A DNA stretch of 64,000 nucleotides, from assembly GCA_027563935.2 (NCBI GenBank), contig CM050446.2, forward strand, positions 121,226,499-121,290,498. Reading direction: 5' to 3'. The notes beneath the pieces are model-generated. The model had not been told where the DNA came from. It worked only from the letters and a program-made list of their open reading frames with translations, and did no database searches. The stretch is from Costus lasius. Lineage: Eukaryota > Streptophyta > Magnoliopsida > Zingiberales > Costaceae. The translations under genes and the position numbers were made by a program. Of the stretch, positions 44,848 through 57,344 are shown in pieces; positions within the stretch are counted from its first letter, which is position 1; each line of letters starts with the position of its first letter.

Positions 44848-47435
44848 ATGGATAAAACAAAAACCGGGCAAACATGCAATGAAGATATTGAATGGGCATT
44901 CAGTGAAGAGCTTGAGCATGAGCTTCAACTTGAACCGGAGAATGATCCCCTAAATGTTAATGTGGAAGAGGAATTAGAGGAAATTAATCATTTTTTACCT
45001 GTACAAGAGGAAGACGACCTTGGTGCATCAGATATTAATAAAGTGCAACCTTCCTACTCATCTGGAATTCCCGTGGTTGGTATGACCTTTAGTAGTGAGG
45101 ATGACGTCTACAAATTTTATAATGACTATGCATAAAGGGTAGGTTTTACTATAAAGATGTTTCAGGTTGATAGGAGAAAAGATGACAATTTGAAAATGAA
45201 AAGGTTTACCTGTAGTAAGCAAGGGGTCAGAAATGTACATGAAGGACATATCACAAAAAAACCACAACCGGAGACAAGAACAAACTGCATGGCCCGGGTG
45301 GAGTTTAAGATTGACCTCCATAAAGTTTGGACATTAAGTAGAGTTGAGTTAAACTATAATCATCCAATGACAAGTCTAAATAAGGTTCACATGCTGAGAT
45401 CTCATAGGAAAATTTTACCGTTTCAACGAGCTCTAATTGACACAATAACAGAAGCCGGGTTGAAAGCACATAATATCTATGATTTTTTTCGGTCAGGGAT
45501 AAGCAATAATGAAGTAGGTTTCATAAGAGAAGATAGCGTTAACTATATCTAGAAACGTAGAAGAAAATTATTAGATGGTAAAGAAGCTCGAGGTATTATG
45601 AAGTTCCTACAGGACAAGCGAGCTGTTGATCCATCCTTTTTCTATACAATAGAAGTTTAGAAAACCGGAGAAATATCAAATTTCTTTTAGGCAGATGGTA
45701 AAGCTATTACAGACTATGCTTATTTTAGGGATGTTATTTTTTTTGATACCACATTCCAAACCAACGATTTTGACATGCCCTTTGCTTCTATTGTTGGGAT
45801 GAATCACCACAATCAGACTATTATTTTTGGGGCTGCCCTATTGTATGATGAGTCAGCAGAATCATTTACTTTGTTATTCTCAACATTTTTACAAGCAATG
45901 TCTAGGAAGCAGCCTGTAACTATTTTTATTGATCAGTCTGCAGCTATTACCAAAGTCATACAAATTGAATTGCCAAGTAGCGCACATCGACTCTGTGTGT
46001 GGCATATTTTTTAGAATGCCGCCACACATCTATCCCAAGTCCTTCATAATTTCTCATAATTTGCCTATGATTTCAGACATTGTATTTATGAGTGATGTAG
46101 TGTGGAAACTTTTGAAAGGTTATGACAGGACCTATTGAATAAGTATAATTTGCATGAACATACTTGGATGGTAAACTTTTACAAATTGCATTCTAAATGG
46201 GCTGCTTGTTACCGATCTGAGACTTTCTGTGCAGATATGACAACAACACAAAGAAGCAAGAGCAAGAACTGTCACTTTAAACAGTTTTTTAAGAGAAAAT
46301 TGTCCTTGTTTGATTTTTTGGAACAATATGATAAAGCCATCAGCTTCTTCCGTGAGAAAGAGACAAAGACAGATTTTAAGTCTAGGAACACTACTCCAGC
46401 TGGACAAGCCTCTAATTTTCGTATGCTGAAACATGCAAGTGGACAATACACGACTACCATGTACAAAGAGTTTGAGAAAGAGTTTCTGGCACAATTAGAT
46501 TGTTGTATTGTGCTGAAAAGTGCTGATGAGATAGAGATGAATTGCATCATAAGTCTAGTTAGAGGCAGAGATGAAGTGGTCACATACAATCCATCAACTG
46601 AAGTTGTTACTTGCACATGCAAGAAGTTTGAATGCAGTGGAATCCTATGTATGCATTTCTTGAAAATGTTTGCTGCTCACAATGTGATGCATATTCCGGA
46701 CGAGTATTTATTGAAGAGGTTAGACCAAATATGCACAGGACAGATATGATTCAACTATTTGTCATTCCAATTTAGTTGTAGATGGACAGGAGAGCTTGAT
46801 CTCCATGTACACTCGCATCTCTCAGAAGGCTTCCAGCATTGGAAATAGAAGTTTATTATCCATAAAAGGACTTGAAAAGATAGAACAGGTGTTGGATGGA
46901 CTGACGTTAGAAGTTGATGAGATATTGCAGAATGAAGAGATAGTTGAAGAGGACAAAGATGATAGCAACCATATATCCCCCACATAAAATATTACTATAA
47001 AAAATCCGGTGTCTAAGAAAAGGACAAAAGAGAAGAGACAGAAGAGTGTGCTAGAAAGAAGGGTGAAAAGGAAAAATCCAACTCCTACTACTGCTTTTGT
47101 TGAGTTTGTGTCCATGCCAACACAGGTGAAATTAAATAGTTTGTATGTTTTTCTATCACATTTTTATTGGCTATTCTCACTTATCTTTGTAGAATTTTGC
47201 TTGTAGGACTCTTAAGTAATGTTCAGGATCCCTTCGCAGCCAGCCTCTGGTTCCCACCTTGCTATGTCGTATACTGCTATGATGATGGATACTACTATAT
47301 CTTTTTATGTTAGTGTTAACTTATCTTTGTTTTCTATTGTAATAACTTGGATACAAATACTAATTTCTTTGTATGATGCAGTACTCAGATGCATATTCAC
47401 ACGTCCAGGATCAGGAGGACAATTTGAATGGATAA
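44848..47435 (+). pseudogene. FAR1/FHY3-type MULE transposase, disabled
   Basis: The start at 44848 leads an acidic N-terminus (residues 1-80). Next comes the FAR1 DNA-binding domain (FSSEDDVYKFYNDYA, then stop, then RVGFTIK...RFTCSKQG...RTNCMARVEFK). The MULE transposase core follows with the first catalytic Asp in FFDTTFQTN, the second in IFIDQSAAI, and HRLCVWHIF. A SWIM zinc finger ends it (TCTCKKFECSGILCMHFLKM). In-frame stops occur at about 45133, 45553, 45658, 45690 and 46012, and a frameshift near 46718 precedes the tail. Final small exons at about 47220-47295 and 47382-47435 have good splice borders. The family includes transposases of Jittery-like MULEs and the light-signalling factors FHY3/FAR1. 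Position between MULE ends makes a transposase the natural reading. Confidence 0.88.
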
Positions 47436-47611
47436 GTCAGGTGTATATATGACTGAATAATTTGTAATGTATATTTGTCCCAACTGTCCACGATGGTAAT
47501 TGTAATGAAAAGTTTTATGTAAAAAGGATATTCATTTGTATGTAACTTACATATTCATTTGTATGTATGATATTTTTAATTTGAATGGATTTTCATTGAT
47601 GGTATAAGTCC

Positions 47612-47830
47612 AGCATCTTGGATATTTATGAAACATCATGGATATTTATGAAACATCGTGTATATTTATGAAGTATCATGGATATTTATGAAACATCGTG
47701 GAAAATTATGAAACATCGTGGATATTTATGAAACATCCTGGATATTTATGAAGCATCGTGGATATTTATGAAACATCGTGGATATTTATGAAACATTGTG
47801 AATATTTATGAAAAATCATTGGTAAGCCTG
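47612..47830 (+). repeat. 20-bp tandem repeats between the two MULE genes
   Basis: About eleven copies of CATCGTGGATATTTATGAAA with small changes lie between the convergent gene ends. Related looser copies (ATCGTGGATAAGTC, AATATCGTGCACAATG) continue to about 47900. The ATCGTGGA word is shared with the 84-bp end arrays. Confidence 0.9.
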
Positions 47831-49903
47831 TAATATCGTGGATAAGTCATAAATATCGTGCACAATGTGGATACGCTTGTAATAACGTGGAAAAAACTAC
47901 AAACATATTATGGATTAGACATAATACAGTGGATAAATCTTGAATAAAGTGTACAATTCAACTAGTAGCTCATTGAACATTTACCATTGATAGCATAATC
48001 AAATTGTACAGCTTCTTATTCAATTTGTCTATACAATAATTCTTGTTCTATACCCAGTCAGACTTTAAAACCCCCTTAAAAAGTTCTAGGCATACTATAG
48101 CCCTAATTTTTTGCATTTCAGACTGAGAGTAATCAAAGCGACGATCATATATTAAACATTATATACACTTTAATACAAACAGTGCACAATCAGGGTAGTC
48201 TGATTCCTGGATCGGGCAGTCTTGCTGCCACTCTACTCCCTAACGCTGCATGTCCAGCTTCTCATTTGTCTCAGTAGCAAAATGATCCCCTAAATAGAGT
48301 GGCCGCAAAAGGGAACAAAATTGATTTCAAGAGCATTAATGTATCTAACACCAAGTAAAAAACCAAAATTGATACGTACATATTTACTAATTAATTGTTT
48401 GTCAGAATGGGTGGTGCCTAATGAATTGAACACGCACATCTGTTTCTACGTGAAATTAAAATACATTACGAACCAGTGATTGTTGTTTAATACGGGGTAG
48501 AATAATCGCTTCAAGAATCTCATCCGGGCTCCTGACAAATGCTTCAGTTCGCCTGCAGCTGCGGCGTGCATTTTCTTTGCCTTATAATAGCAGCACAATG
48601 GGGAAATATAACCAAAACCATGAATCTTTTGCTTTCTGGATATTTTGTATGTACTGGACTGTGCTATCAGAAGGGGGGCATATGCATCAATAACCTACAT
48701 AGACAGGAATTAGCTATATTACTTGTGATACTTACAAAATACAGCAAGACTGAAATAATACCTACCACATCGCTCACTAGTTCATTGAACAACACCTAGC
48801 AAATTGACGCTTTATGTAATTTCCATGGATGTGATTCATGAAAAAGCCGTAAGTCCCATGACAAGAAGGTTTCAATATCTTCTTTCATTGTCGGTGTTAA
48901 TAGGTCGCGTCCAGCATAATCTTTCCTATGTATGTACTGAAGACACAAAACTCATGTGTGAACATAACTAACCGCCTAAAATAATAAATAGAAATGTGGT
49001 TAATCTAGAGAGTTACCTTATCTTTGTAGATAGGATCAGGTGCATTCTCGTCCACGACCACTGGCGCAACTACTTTGGCCTTTTTCCTTCCTTGTGTATA
49101 TGGGCTTGATAGTGCCCTTGAAAGTTTCTTAGATCTCTTCCCTTTTATTTGGCTCTTGCCTTGCACTTGGCTAGCGGAAGAAATATATGGCCCTGATGTA
49201 GTAGGAACGTCGCCCCAGCTGCCTGAATCCTCTTCCCAATTAGCTGATTCATCATCCTCCTCCTGACCCTCCTCACCATCTTTCCCATGTGATTTAAGCT
49301 TATTGTTTTCTTTGACTAATTTCATAATTCTTTTATTCAATTCTTCATGCTGCATTACTGTAGCCTCTTTAAAACTACTGATTTCTTCAAGTAGTTAGTT
49401 TATTCGTGCTTCATGGTCAGCTTTCGTCAACTGACTGGCTAAGTCTGACGACTCCTTCAGACCCTTATTCTCTGTCGAAAGACTCTGCAGCTTTGCAGCA
49501 AACTCATAACTCTGTAATTCTGCAGCCTCTTTCAGATTATTATTCTCGGCAATCTGTTCAGGAATATGTGCTTCCGACTTATTCACCTAACAATGTCACA
49601 GATGAACTTATTACACATTATATTATTGTTACAAACAAAGTTATTAAATAGACAAACTTACCAACTCCTTCAGGTCATGGTTTTCCTGAAGCAGCTCATA
49701 CATGCGAGTCTTCACGGTATTAGTCTCCTGGATAAGCTCCTCTATATGTGTAGAAGGATTATTTACCTACCAAAATATATATCATTCAGACCATTCAACA
49801 TATAAGACAATCAGGTAACCATAAAATATAACATGACAAAGGAGGACTAACATTTACATGCGAATACAACTCTGCTTTTAGTGACTCATTCTCTTTAAGA
49901 AGC

Positions 49904-51365
49904 TGATGAAATGCAAATATATGATATATCATGGCTTAATTTTATTATTATTTAGAAGTAAAATGCATGTTTTGTCTCATTTATCTGCATAAATACTTCA
50001 TATTCTTCAGAGTCTTCACTTTTCCTTGGTTTTATTAAAATGTAGGGATTTTGCCCTAAAATTGATGGAATTTGGAAGATTCGAAGATATGGGATGACTC
50101 CTCATGATGAGACAAAGCTATATGTCAAATTTCAGATCAAATGGAGCCCTCTACAGAGTTCACGGCCTAGGGTGTGAATGCATACACGGCCATGAAGATT
50201 TGCAAACGTTTTGAATTCGACAAAACGTTCACAGGCACACCCATGAAATCATACATGGCTGTGAAGAGTAATTTTTCCAAAAAATAACCTTCGACGAGCC
50301 ATTCACGGGCATGGCCGTGCATCCATGCACGGCCTGTGTATTGTTCCGCCAGTTTCGATAAGCGTTTAGTTTTTTGCTCGTAACTTACTGTTCCTGGAGA
50401 ATAATTTATTGAAATTTTATGGAGTCCTTCCTAACTTAGCTACGGACGTTTTGGGACTGAAATCACACAATTTGGGTGATCGGTTGAGGAGAATGAAGTA
50501 AAACGGCAAACCCTAGGGTTTGAGGCAATTTTCTGGCGATGAAAGGTTGTTCCGGCTCGATTTCTTCCTCGTTTCAACGCTGAGGAATGTGCTCCACCTT
50601 CTCCCGTCAAGGATGTACTCCTCCCTCTAGTTCGAATTGATTTGTATGAGAGATTTCATGCGTTTAACGATGTAGCTTGTAGCGTAAACCTAATTTCGGG
50701 GTTTGGCGTAGTCCACTGTAAGAATGTTGATTGTTAATGTTTGATCTAAACTTTATCTAAATTTATCTTTGTTCTTATTCATGTCTAGGAAGCTTTAATT
50801 CATGATTATGTACTGGTCATGCATATATATGTTTTAGATATTGTGGGAAGGACTGAGAGGTGAACCACAATCATCGGATCCTCTTAGACTAGACTGGTGA
50901 TTTCGGCCACAAGAGTTGTCGAAATCACACGAGGAACCCTAATCCTTCACAGAACCCTTTGGGTCTGCTTAACCTGGTAAGCCATGAGAGTAGGAAACTT
51001 GGGTTAAGTTGGATACCGGACCGTGTCCTGAGAGGGAGCGTGTCTATACCATAGGAAGGATTATCTTAAGAACATAGGTAAAAACTTAATTAAAATATCA
51101 ACATTAACTTTCTTGTATGCTTCAGTGTGGTGAAACCTAAAACCCCGATCTTCTCTCAAACATCTCAAACCCCGATTGCTTGCTTTCTACTTTGTTTGCT
51201 CTAGATTAGCATTAGTTTACTTTTTTGCATTAGGATTTAGTAACACTCCTATGCTTATTTGATTGCCAAGCTATTAGTTAACTGATCAGTTAATACTTGA
51301 CCCTTAGTCCTTGTGGGATCGATACTTTTTATTACGCGATAGACTATGCACTTGCGGTCCTATCA
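49904..51365 (+). repeat. 5' LTR of the Athila-type element
   Basis: Begins TGATGAAATGCAAATA and ends CGGTCCTATCA six bases before the primer site. Positions from about 50577 on match 55137-55929. It contains no gene. Confidence 0.85.
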
Positions 51366-51371
51366 AGTTTT

Positions 51372-51389
51372 TGGCGCCGTTGCCGGGGA
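51372..51389 (+). other. Primer binding site of the Athila-type element
   Basis: TGGCGCCGTTGCCGGGGA is an 18-base complement of a tRNA 3' end, generally given as tRNA-Asp, and is characteristic of Athila/Tat elements. It starts 6 bases after the LTR. Confidence 0.85.
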
Positions 51390-51532
51390 CTAGGTTGCCA
51401 ATATTAACACGATCAGGAAATTGGTAGACTAGGTTTAGTTATTTATTGTTTATTTACTATTTATTTACTTGTAGCTATTTTCTTTTTATTTAAGTTATAG
51501 TTTTTATTTGGTGTTGGTGCTACTAATCTCTT

Positions 51533-54065
51533 TTGTCAAGGTACCTGTTTATGCCTAGGAATATTATTCGAACAGGGGAACTTGTACCTGGAGACTTGGA
51601 GATAGAGCGTACTTTTCGTTTGGTCAGAAGAAATTTAAAAAGGTTGAAGCTTGAAGGACAATTTTCTGACAACCAAGCAATGGAAGCTAACCACTCTTTG
51701 AAGGACTTTGCAGCACCTACCATCTCTGGTGTGCACTCGAGCAATGGAAGCTTCGCGACCGGCTATCGAAGCTAACAACTTCGAGATCAAGCCGTCCCTT
51801 GTACAAATGGTGCAACAGAATCAATTTAGTGAAGCAGCCACTGATGACCCTAACCTTCATTTATCTATTTTTCTAGAATGCTGCGACACTCTGAAAATTA
51901 ATAGTGCTTCCCCTGATGTTATTAAATTAAGGTTTTTCCCTTTTTCTCTCACAGCCTGTTTCGGTGGAAGGAAAGAAATCAGCAAAGAAAGGAAATAAAG
52001 AGAGAAAGGAAATAAGGAGGGAAAGAAATTATTGCTTTCCCTTATAGGCCCTGTGTTTCAGTGGAAGGAAAGGAAATAAGAAAAAAGTAAAAAAAATTTA
52101 AATTAATTATATTATACATAATACATAAATAATTAGTAAAATTATAAATATTATAGTTTGTTAATTATAAAAATACTATAAAATTCATATTAATTTGGTA
52201 CAGTGTTGAAAGATTAATTTGGTAGAGTAAAAGGAAAAAGAAGTTTACTTCAATGTCGCCGGCTTCCGATTCAGTCAGCAGAGTGTTGAAAGATTATCTA
52301 AAAATATGGTAGAACGCTACGCGTCACAGTAGAGCATTACAGGGGATTTGAACTCACAATGCTTGATGGTGAATATTCTTCGTCAAAAGCATGGCAGAAG
52401 GAAGAAATAAGAATAAAATGAAATCAATGAAACCAGTACCATAGGGGAATCAAATTTGCAATGCCTGATGACACACGAGAAAGCCTTACTTCAATATTGC
52501 CGACTTCCAACCTAATCATCAAATCACTGCTTCATCTCCCCTGTCACCGCCATCCGCAATACCTCCAACGCCATCTCTTCGGACAACACCGACCTCCCCA
52601 AGATAGCTCCTCAGCAATCGCCGCCACCTCCTTCACCAACAACATTCTTCACCGCCTCTGCTAGCCCTTGCACCATCTCATCTCGAACGCCCTTTCCGCT
52701 GACGAACTCATTCCACAGCAATCGCCGGCATCATCTTCCCCAGTAGTCGCCATCGCCATCTCCTCCATGGACGAATCGCTAGATTAGCCTGTTCTTCGCC
52801 ACGGACAAACGACGCCTCACCCTCCGTCTTTCCTGGGACTCAAATCCGGTGGTAAATCACAGCTTCTGCCGCAGCTCCCGACGCCAAGGGATCTTCCCCA
52901 AATTGGCTCCACAGCAACCGGTCGACGCCGCTTCCTCTATCGACGCCGCAACCGGTCGACGAGGGCAAGGCGAGCTAGGGCTGATGAAGACGCCGCCTTC
53001 TCCGATTCTTCTGCGAGACGCTGCTTCATCCGATGGGATCGACGACGGAGAGGGACGAGCTTGGGAGAGAGGACGAGGGGGCGACGAGGTTGGAAGATCG
53101 GGAGATTGGCGCGGGCGCAGGCGTGTTTTTGGAGCGAGGCAAGGGAAAGGAAATTCTTTCCGGGAGGGCGACGACGCAAGGGAGGGCGAGATCGAGGTGT
53201 TTTGTCGGTTTTGGAGAGAGGTCGAAAGGGCGAAGGCGCACGCGAAGGTCGGGACGGAAATGAGGTTTCCATCGAAATAAGAGGGAACGTTTTTGGAGAG
53301 AAGGGAAAGTTAATTCTTTCCTTTCTCCCTTTATTTCCCTTCACTGAAACCAAGGAAATAGATGGAAAGAATTAGATTTCTTTCCTTTCTCTCCCTATTT
53401 CCCTCCACTGAAACAGGCTGTCAGGGACCGAGCCAGGACACGGTTGCAATCTTTATCGCAAGGCTCTATCACGACGTGGGACTAACTATCTCAAGCCTTC
53501 TTGTCAAAATATTTTCGGCTGAGTAAGACTACCCAGCTTAGAAATCAAATTACCAACTTCACCCAACGAGAAGAAGGGTCCCTTTATGAAGCATGAGACC
53601 GGTTCAAAGAATTACTGAGGATGTGCCCACACCATGGTCTACAGAAATGTGTGATTATTCATATATTTTTATGGTGGTTTATTATATCAAACTAGACTTT
53701 CTATAGCTGCTGCTGCTGGTGGGGCACTAATGAATAAGAATTATGATGATGCGATGGAGTTAATTAAGGACATGACCCTCAATCATTATCAGTGGTTAGG
53801 AGAGAGGAGCCAGCCAATTCAAAATTTAGGGAAGTTTGATATGAACATGATTAATTCCCTAGTAGCAAAAGTAGATTCGCTTTCCTCTAAGCTTGATTCT
53901 ATGAATGCTTTTGTTTTTAACTCTATGACTTGTGATGTCTGTGGAGTGACAGGGCATTCTGTGGACGATTGCCACATATTTAGCTCCCCATATAAACAAG
54001 AGAATGCTATCGGAAATTTCAGGCCTCCTTCCGGAATACAATATCCATATGCTAATAAAAAATAG
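51533..54065 (+). pseudogene. Athila-type gag, split by a nested transposon
   Basis: The 5' part (51533-51951) ends PNLHLSIFLECCDTLKINSA then RFFPFSLT, the typical Athila Gag core. It resumes at 53424 with degenerate sequence (SLYEAWDRFKELLRMCPHHG-like, with a TGA in place of TGG) and then an open part (53730-54065) with the zinc knuckle CDVCGVTGHSVDDC. Frame slips near 51750 and stops near 53525 disable it in addition to the insertion. Confidence 0.8.
51952..53420. mobile_element. Non-autonomous PIF/Harbinger-type element nested in gag
   Basis: Ends CAGCCTGTTTCGGTGG and CCACTGAAACAGGCTG are inverted copies with one mismatch and are flanked by the 3-bp repeat TCA (949-951 and 421-423 of the respective kilobases). 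Removing the element restores continuous gag sequence across CTCTCAGGGACCG. The left part repeats the end motif internally (about 52055-52075). The right part (52840-53290) is GC-rich and open in several frames but without a domain. No transposase is present. Confidence 0.82.
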
Positions 54066-54155
54066 CCAGAACCACCCAACGGGTCGAAACAAGAGTTGAT
54101 GCTGGAAAAGCTCCTTACTATGTAGATTAAGCAACAAGATGACACCTTTTAATGT

Positions 54156-55194
54156 ATGTGCCAACTGAACCAGAAAGTAGACTCCGTGTCCACACATGCT
54201 AAGACCCTTGATGATCGAATTACTCAGCTTACTCAACGAATTGATGCGTCCTCAAAAGCCCAAGATGAAGTCAACCCCATTGAGCATTGTAATGTGATCA
54301 CAATGAGAAGTGGAATCCAATTAGAAGACCCCAAAATGCCCAAACCTAAGGAAAGAACAGTGCAAGCTTCACCCGAAGAACTTCCACTTGAAAAGAACTC
54401 ACTGATCAATCCAGAGCCAGAACAGCAAAACTCCAATGCACCCACCTCCGCCATATAAACCGCCCATCCCTTTTCCTCAGTATTTAGCTAAGGCTAAATT
54501 GAATCGGTAGTTTGGAAAATTTTTGGAGGTATTAAAGAAGCTCCACCTCAATATTCCTTTCACAGAGGCACTTTCCCAGATGCCCACTTATGCCAAGTTC
54601 CTTAAGGACATTCTGACCAATAAAAGAAAAATAGAGGAACATGAAATGGTGGCGTTGACAGGAGAATATACTGCAATCATTCAGAATCAGCTGCCTCCTA
54701 AACTTGAAGATCATGGTAGTTTTTCTATCTTATGCAGAATTGACATCTCATTTGAAAGAGCACTCTTGGACTTAGGGGCCAGCATCAGTGTCATGCCGCT
54801 CTCTATCTTTAAGAAGTTAGACTTGGGGGATCTAAAACCAACGTCTAAAGTTCTTCAGCTAGCTAACAGCTTTACACATCATCCAATGGAAATTGTAGAG
54901 GATGTGCCCATTAAAGTCAAGGAATTCTTTGTTCCAATGGACTTCGTGGTTTTAGATATGACGGAGAATTCCAGACTTCCTCTTATATTGGGCAGGCCAT
55001 TCCTCGTTACAGCCGAAGTTGTAATAGACGTCAAACATGGAAAGCTATCATTGAACATTAGTGAGAACATCCTGGAATTTGACATGTCTACTGATAATGA
55101 AAAATCATCTTTTTCAGGTTCCTGCTACAGTGTTGAGCTGGTGGAATGTGCTCCACCTTCTCCCATCAAGGATCTACTCCTCCCTCTAGTTTGA
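54156..55194 (+). pseudogene. Athila-type linker and aspartic protease region
   Basis: 54156-54458 is the hydrophilic region containing ITMRSGIQLEDP, the usual conserved box before the protease. 54523-55194 holds the retropepsin: ALLDLGASISVMPLSIFKKL, where DLGA replaces the canonical DSGA as is common in this lineage, and LPLILGRPFL. The frame then fuses to the truncated right LTR because the rest of pol is deleted. Confidence 0.85.
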
Positions 55195-55929
55195 ATCAAT
55201 TTGTATGAGAGATTTCATGTGTTTAACGATGTATCTTGTAGCGTAAACCTAATTTCGGGGTTTGGGCGTAGCCCACTATAAGAATGTTGATTGTTAATGT
55301 TTATCTAAACTTTATCTAAATTTATCTTTGTTCTTATTCATGTCTAGGAAGCTTTAATTAATGATTATATACTGGCCATGCATATTTATGTTTTAGATGT
55401 TGTGGGAAGGACTGAGAGGTGAACCACAATCATCAGATCCCCTTAGACTGGACTGGTGATTTCGGCCACAAGAGTTATTGAAATCACCTGAGGAACCCTA
55501 ATCCTTCACAGAACCCTTTAGATCCGCTTAACCCGGTAAGCCACGAGAGTAGGAGACTTAGGTTAAGTTGGATACCGAACCGTGTCCTGAGAGGGAGCGC
55601 GTTTGTACTATAGGAAAGATTACCTTAAGAACATAGGTAAAAACTTAATTAAAATATCAACATTAACTTTCTTGTATGCTTCAGTGTGGTGAAACATGAA
55701 ACCCCGATCTTCTCTCAAAGATCTCAAACACCAATTGCTTGCTTTCTGTTTTGTTTGCTCTAGATTAGCATTAGTTTACTTTCTTGCATTAGGATTTAGT
55801 GACACTCCTAAGCTTATTTGATTGCCTAGCTATTAGTTAACTGATCAGTTAGTACTTGACCCCTAGTCCTCGTGGGATCGATACTTTTTATTACGCGATA
55901 GACCGTGCACTTGCGTTACGCACCTATCA
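55137..55929 (+). repeat. Partial 3' LTR of the Athila-type element
   Basis: Matches 50577-51365 with scattered substitutions and ends CACCTATCA. Its left edge is a deletion junction: the protease frame runs straight into it and stops at about 55194. Confidence 0.85.
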
Positions 55930-57344
55930 GAAGCTCATCAATTCTTGCTTCCATCTTATTTATTTAACAAATAAGTCCATTAAGCACTTTTAGTTACATA
56001 CATTACCATAAGAGCCTGAATAGGAAATTAACATGTCAATAACTTACTGTGTCTCTATACAATGGCACGGTTACTTCCAGCTCTTCAGCATGCTGTTCTG
56101 CCTCTTCAGCATGTTGTTCTGCCTCTTTAGCATGAGACGGTGCTAAATGACAAAAAACCATCTCATGTGCATCGGGAACTAGGTCAAAAATGATCTGCGC
56201 ATATTAACATCATGTTTAGCCAACGAAATGACAAACAATTATCTCATACAAATAGCAAACATACTGTGTCAACTGTCATTTGCTGAGTAAGTTTATGATA
56301 AGTCAGTCTTCGGCCCATTTTCACTTTGGACCATCTGAATAGGTGAGGGTATATACCCTCAAATCCATCTTCCCTATACTCATTGTACAATGTACAATGC
56401 TCATACAACCAAACCTGCAAGGGGGACATTATGTTAAATGTAATTACAAATTTCAAATTAGCATAAATAAATAATATGTTCAATTGAAGAAAACTTACAT
56501 AGAGCACAATGACGCATCTAGAGAATCCACTGGGCTTTGCCTTCTTTGTACACCTTGTCAAATCGTCGATCATATAACAATATATTTCTTCAGCCCAATC
56601 ATATAGTGCGACCTTGGATAGGTCTTCCACAACGTCTACTAAAAAGTCATCTAAGTTATAACTTATCCTACTAAATAAAAATATGCAGCATATATATAGC
56701 AGTGCCAGAACCCTAGCTCTATCTTCAAGAAAACCTTTATTTAGTTCAACCTCCTTCTCAAAGGCCATCTTTAGCTTACTTTCCAACAGCAAACATGTTA
56801 TTCTCTTCCCTTTAAATTCCTCATTGTATAAGGGGGACTCACTTGATTCATCATAGTCTTCCAATTCCCCTCTTCTTGGCAATCCTAGGATGACTACAAC
56901 ATCCTTTACTGTGAATTCCACAGAATTACCATTCACAGTAAATCCCTTCCTTTCCTTGTCCTAGTTGGATACCAAATACTGTACTGCAATAGAATCCATC
57001 TAAATTGCTGACCCTTGAACCAAATGGTCAAAGGGAGTTGTAGATAGTAATTCCTTAATCCTTGGCCATTGTGGTAATCTGGATAAAAATATATTCATTC
57101 GGTGCATTGAGCACCTACTCATGCACGGTTGAGGTACTTCCTTCTTCTTTGGGGACTTAGTTGGCTTTCTAACACATGTCTTGTACCTAACCCTACTCCT
57201 ACTTGTGTCAACACGTGTGTCAGATCTTGTGCTACCACTACCATCACTTGAACTACCATTGGAACTCTCATTTTGGGAGCTCATATTGTTGAAAATATCT
57301 AGAAACTATGAAAAGCAAACTTTATTAGGTTATGTATTATGTAG

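Larger units (their letters stand above)
49904..55929 (+). mobile_element. Athila-type Ty3/gypsy LTR retrotransposon, deleted
   Basis: Flanked by a perfect 5-bp duplication GAAGC (49899-49903 and 55930-55934). The left LTR is 49904-51365 (TGATGAAATG...CCTATCA). The right LTR keeps only its last ~790 bp (about 55137-55929). The primer site, gag with a zinc knuckle, a variable linker and the protease are present. Reverse transcriptase, RNase H, integrase and the start of the right LTR are deleted. The tRNA-Asp-like primer site and the Gag and protease motifs are typical of the Athila lineage. Confidence 0.88.
48048..57284 (-). pseudogene. MULE-carried gene: plant-mobile-domain-like N-terminus, coiled coil, Ulp1 (C48) protease end
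   Basis: Exons on minus include 57284-57000, about 56970-56240, 56195-56046, 55955-55930, 49898-49000 (several) and 48980-48048. The start is Ser-rich, then SRLPQWPRIKELLSTTPFDH and VNGNSVEFTVKDVVVILGLP, as in plant-mobile-domain/DUF1985-like proteins that precede Ulp1 domains. A middle coiled-coil region (KENNKLKSHGKD, EAEQHAEELE) follows. The end has the Ulp1 catalytic order: His in LNNNHWFVMYF, Asn at the usual Asp position in CVFNSLG, and Cys in YPDCALFVLKCI. Stops (next to FNFT and after LKCI) and frame changes disable it. The Athila element at 49904 lies inside a coding exon; the flanking codons line up across it (EARIDEL / LKENESLKAEL). Ulp1 proteins cleave SUMO; what this lineage does for the transposon is unknown. 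Confidence 0.68.

Noticed and set aside
47612..47830. Short regularly spaced repeats resembling a CRISPR array
   Set aside because: Head-to-tail 20-bp tandem repeats with no unique spacers, in plant nuclear DNA; not CRISPR.
52849..53375. Overlapping 143-, 104- and 138-residue frames on both strands
   Set aside because: GC-rich cargo of the nested Harbinger-type element, open on both strands; no domain could be named.
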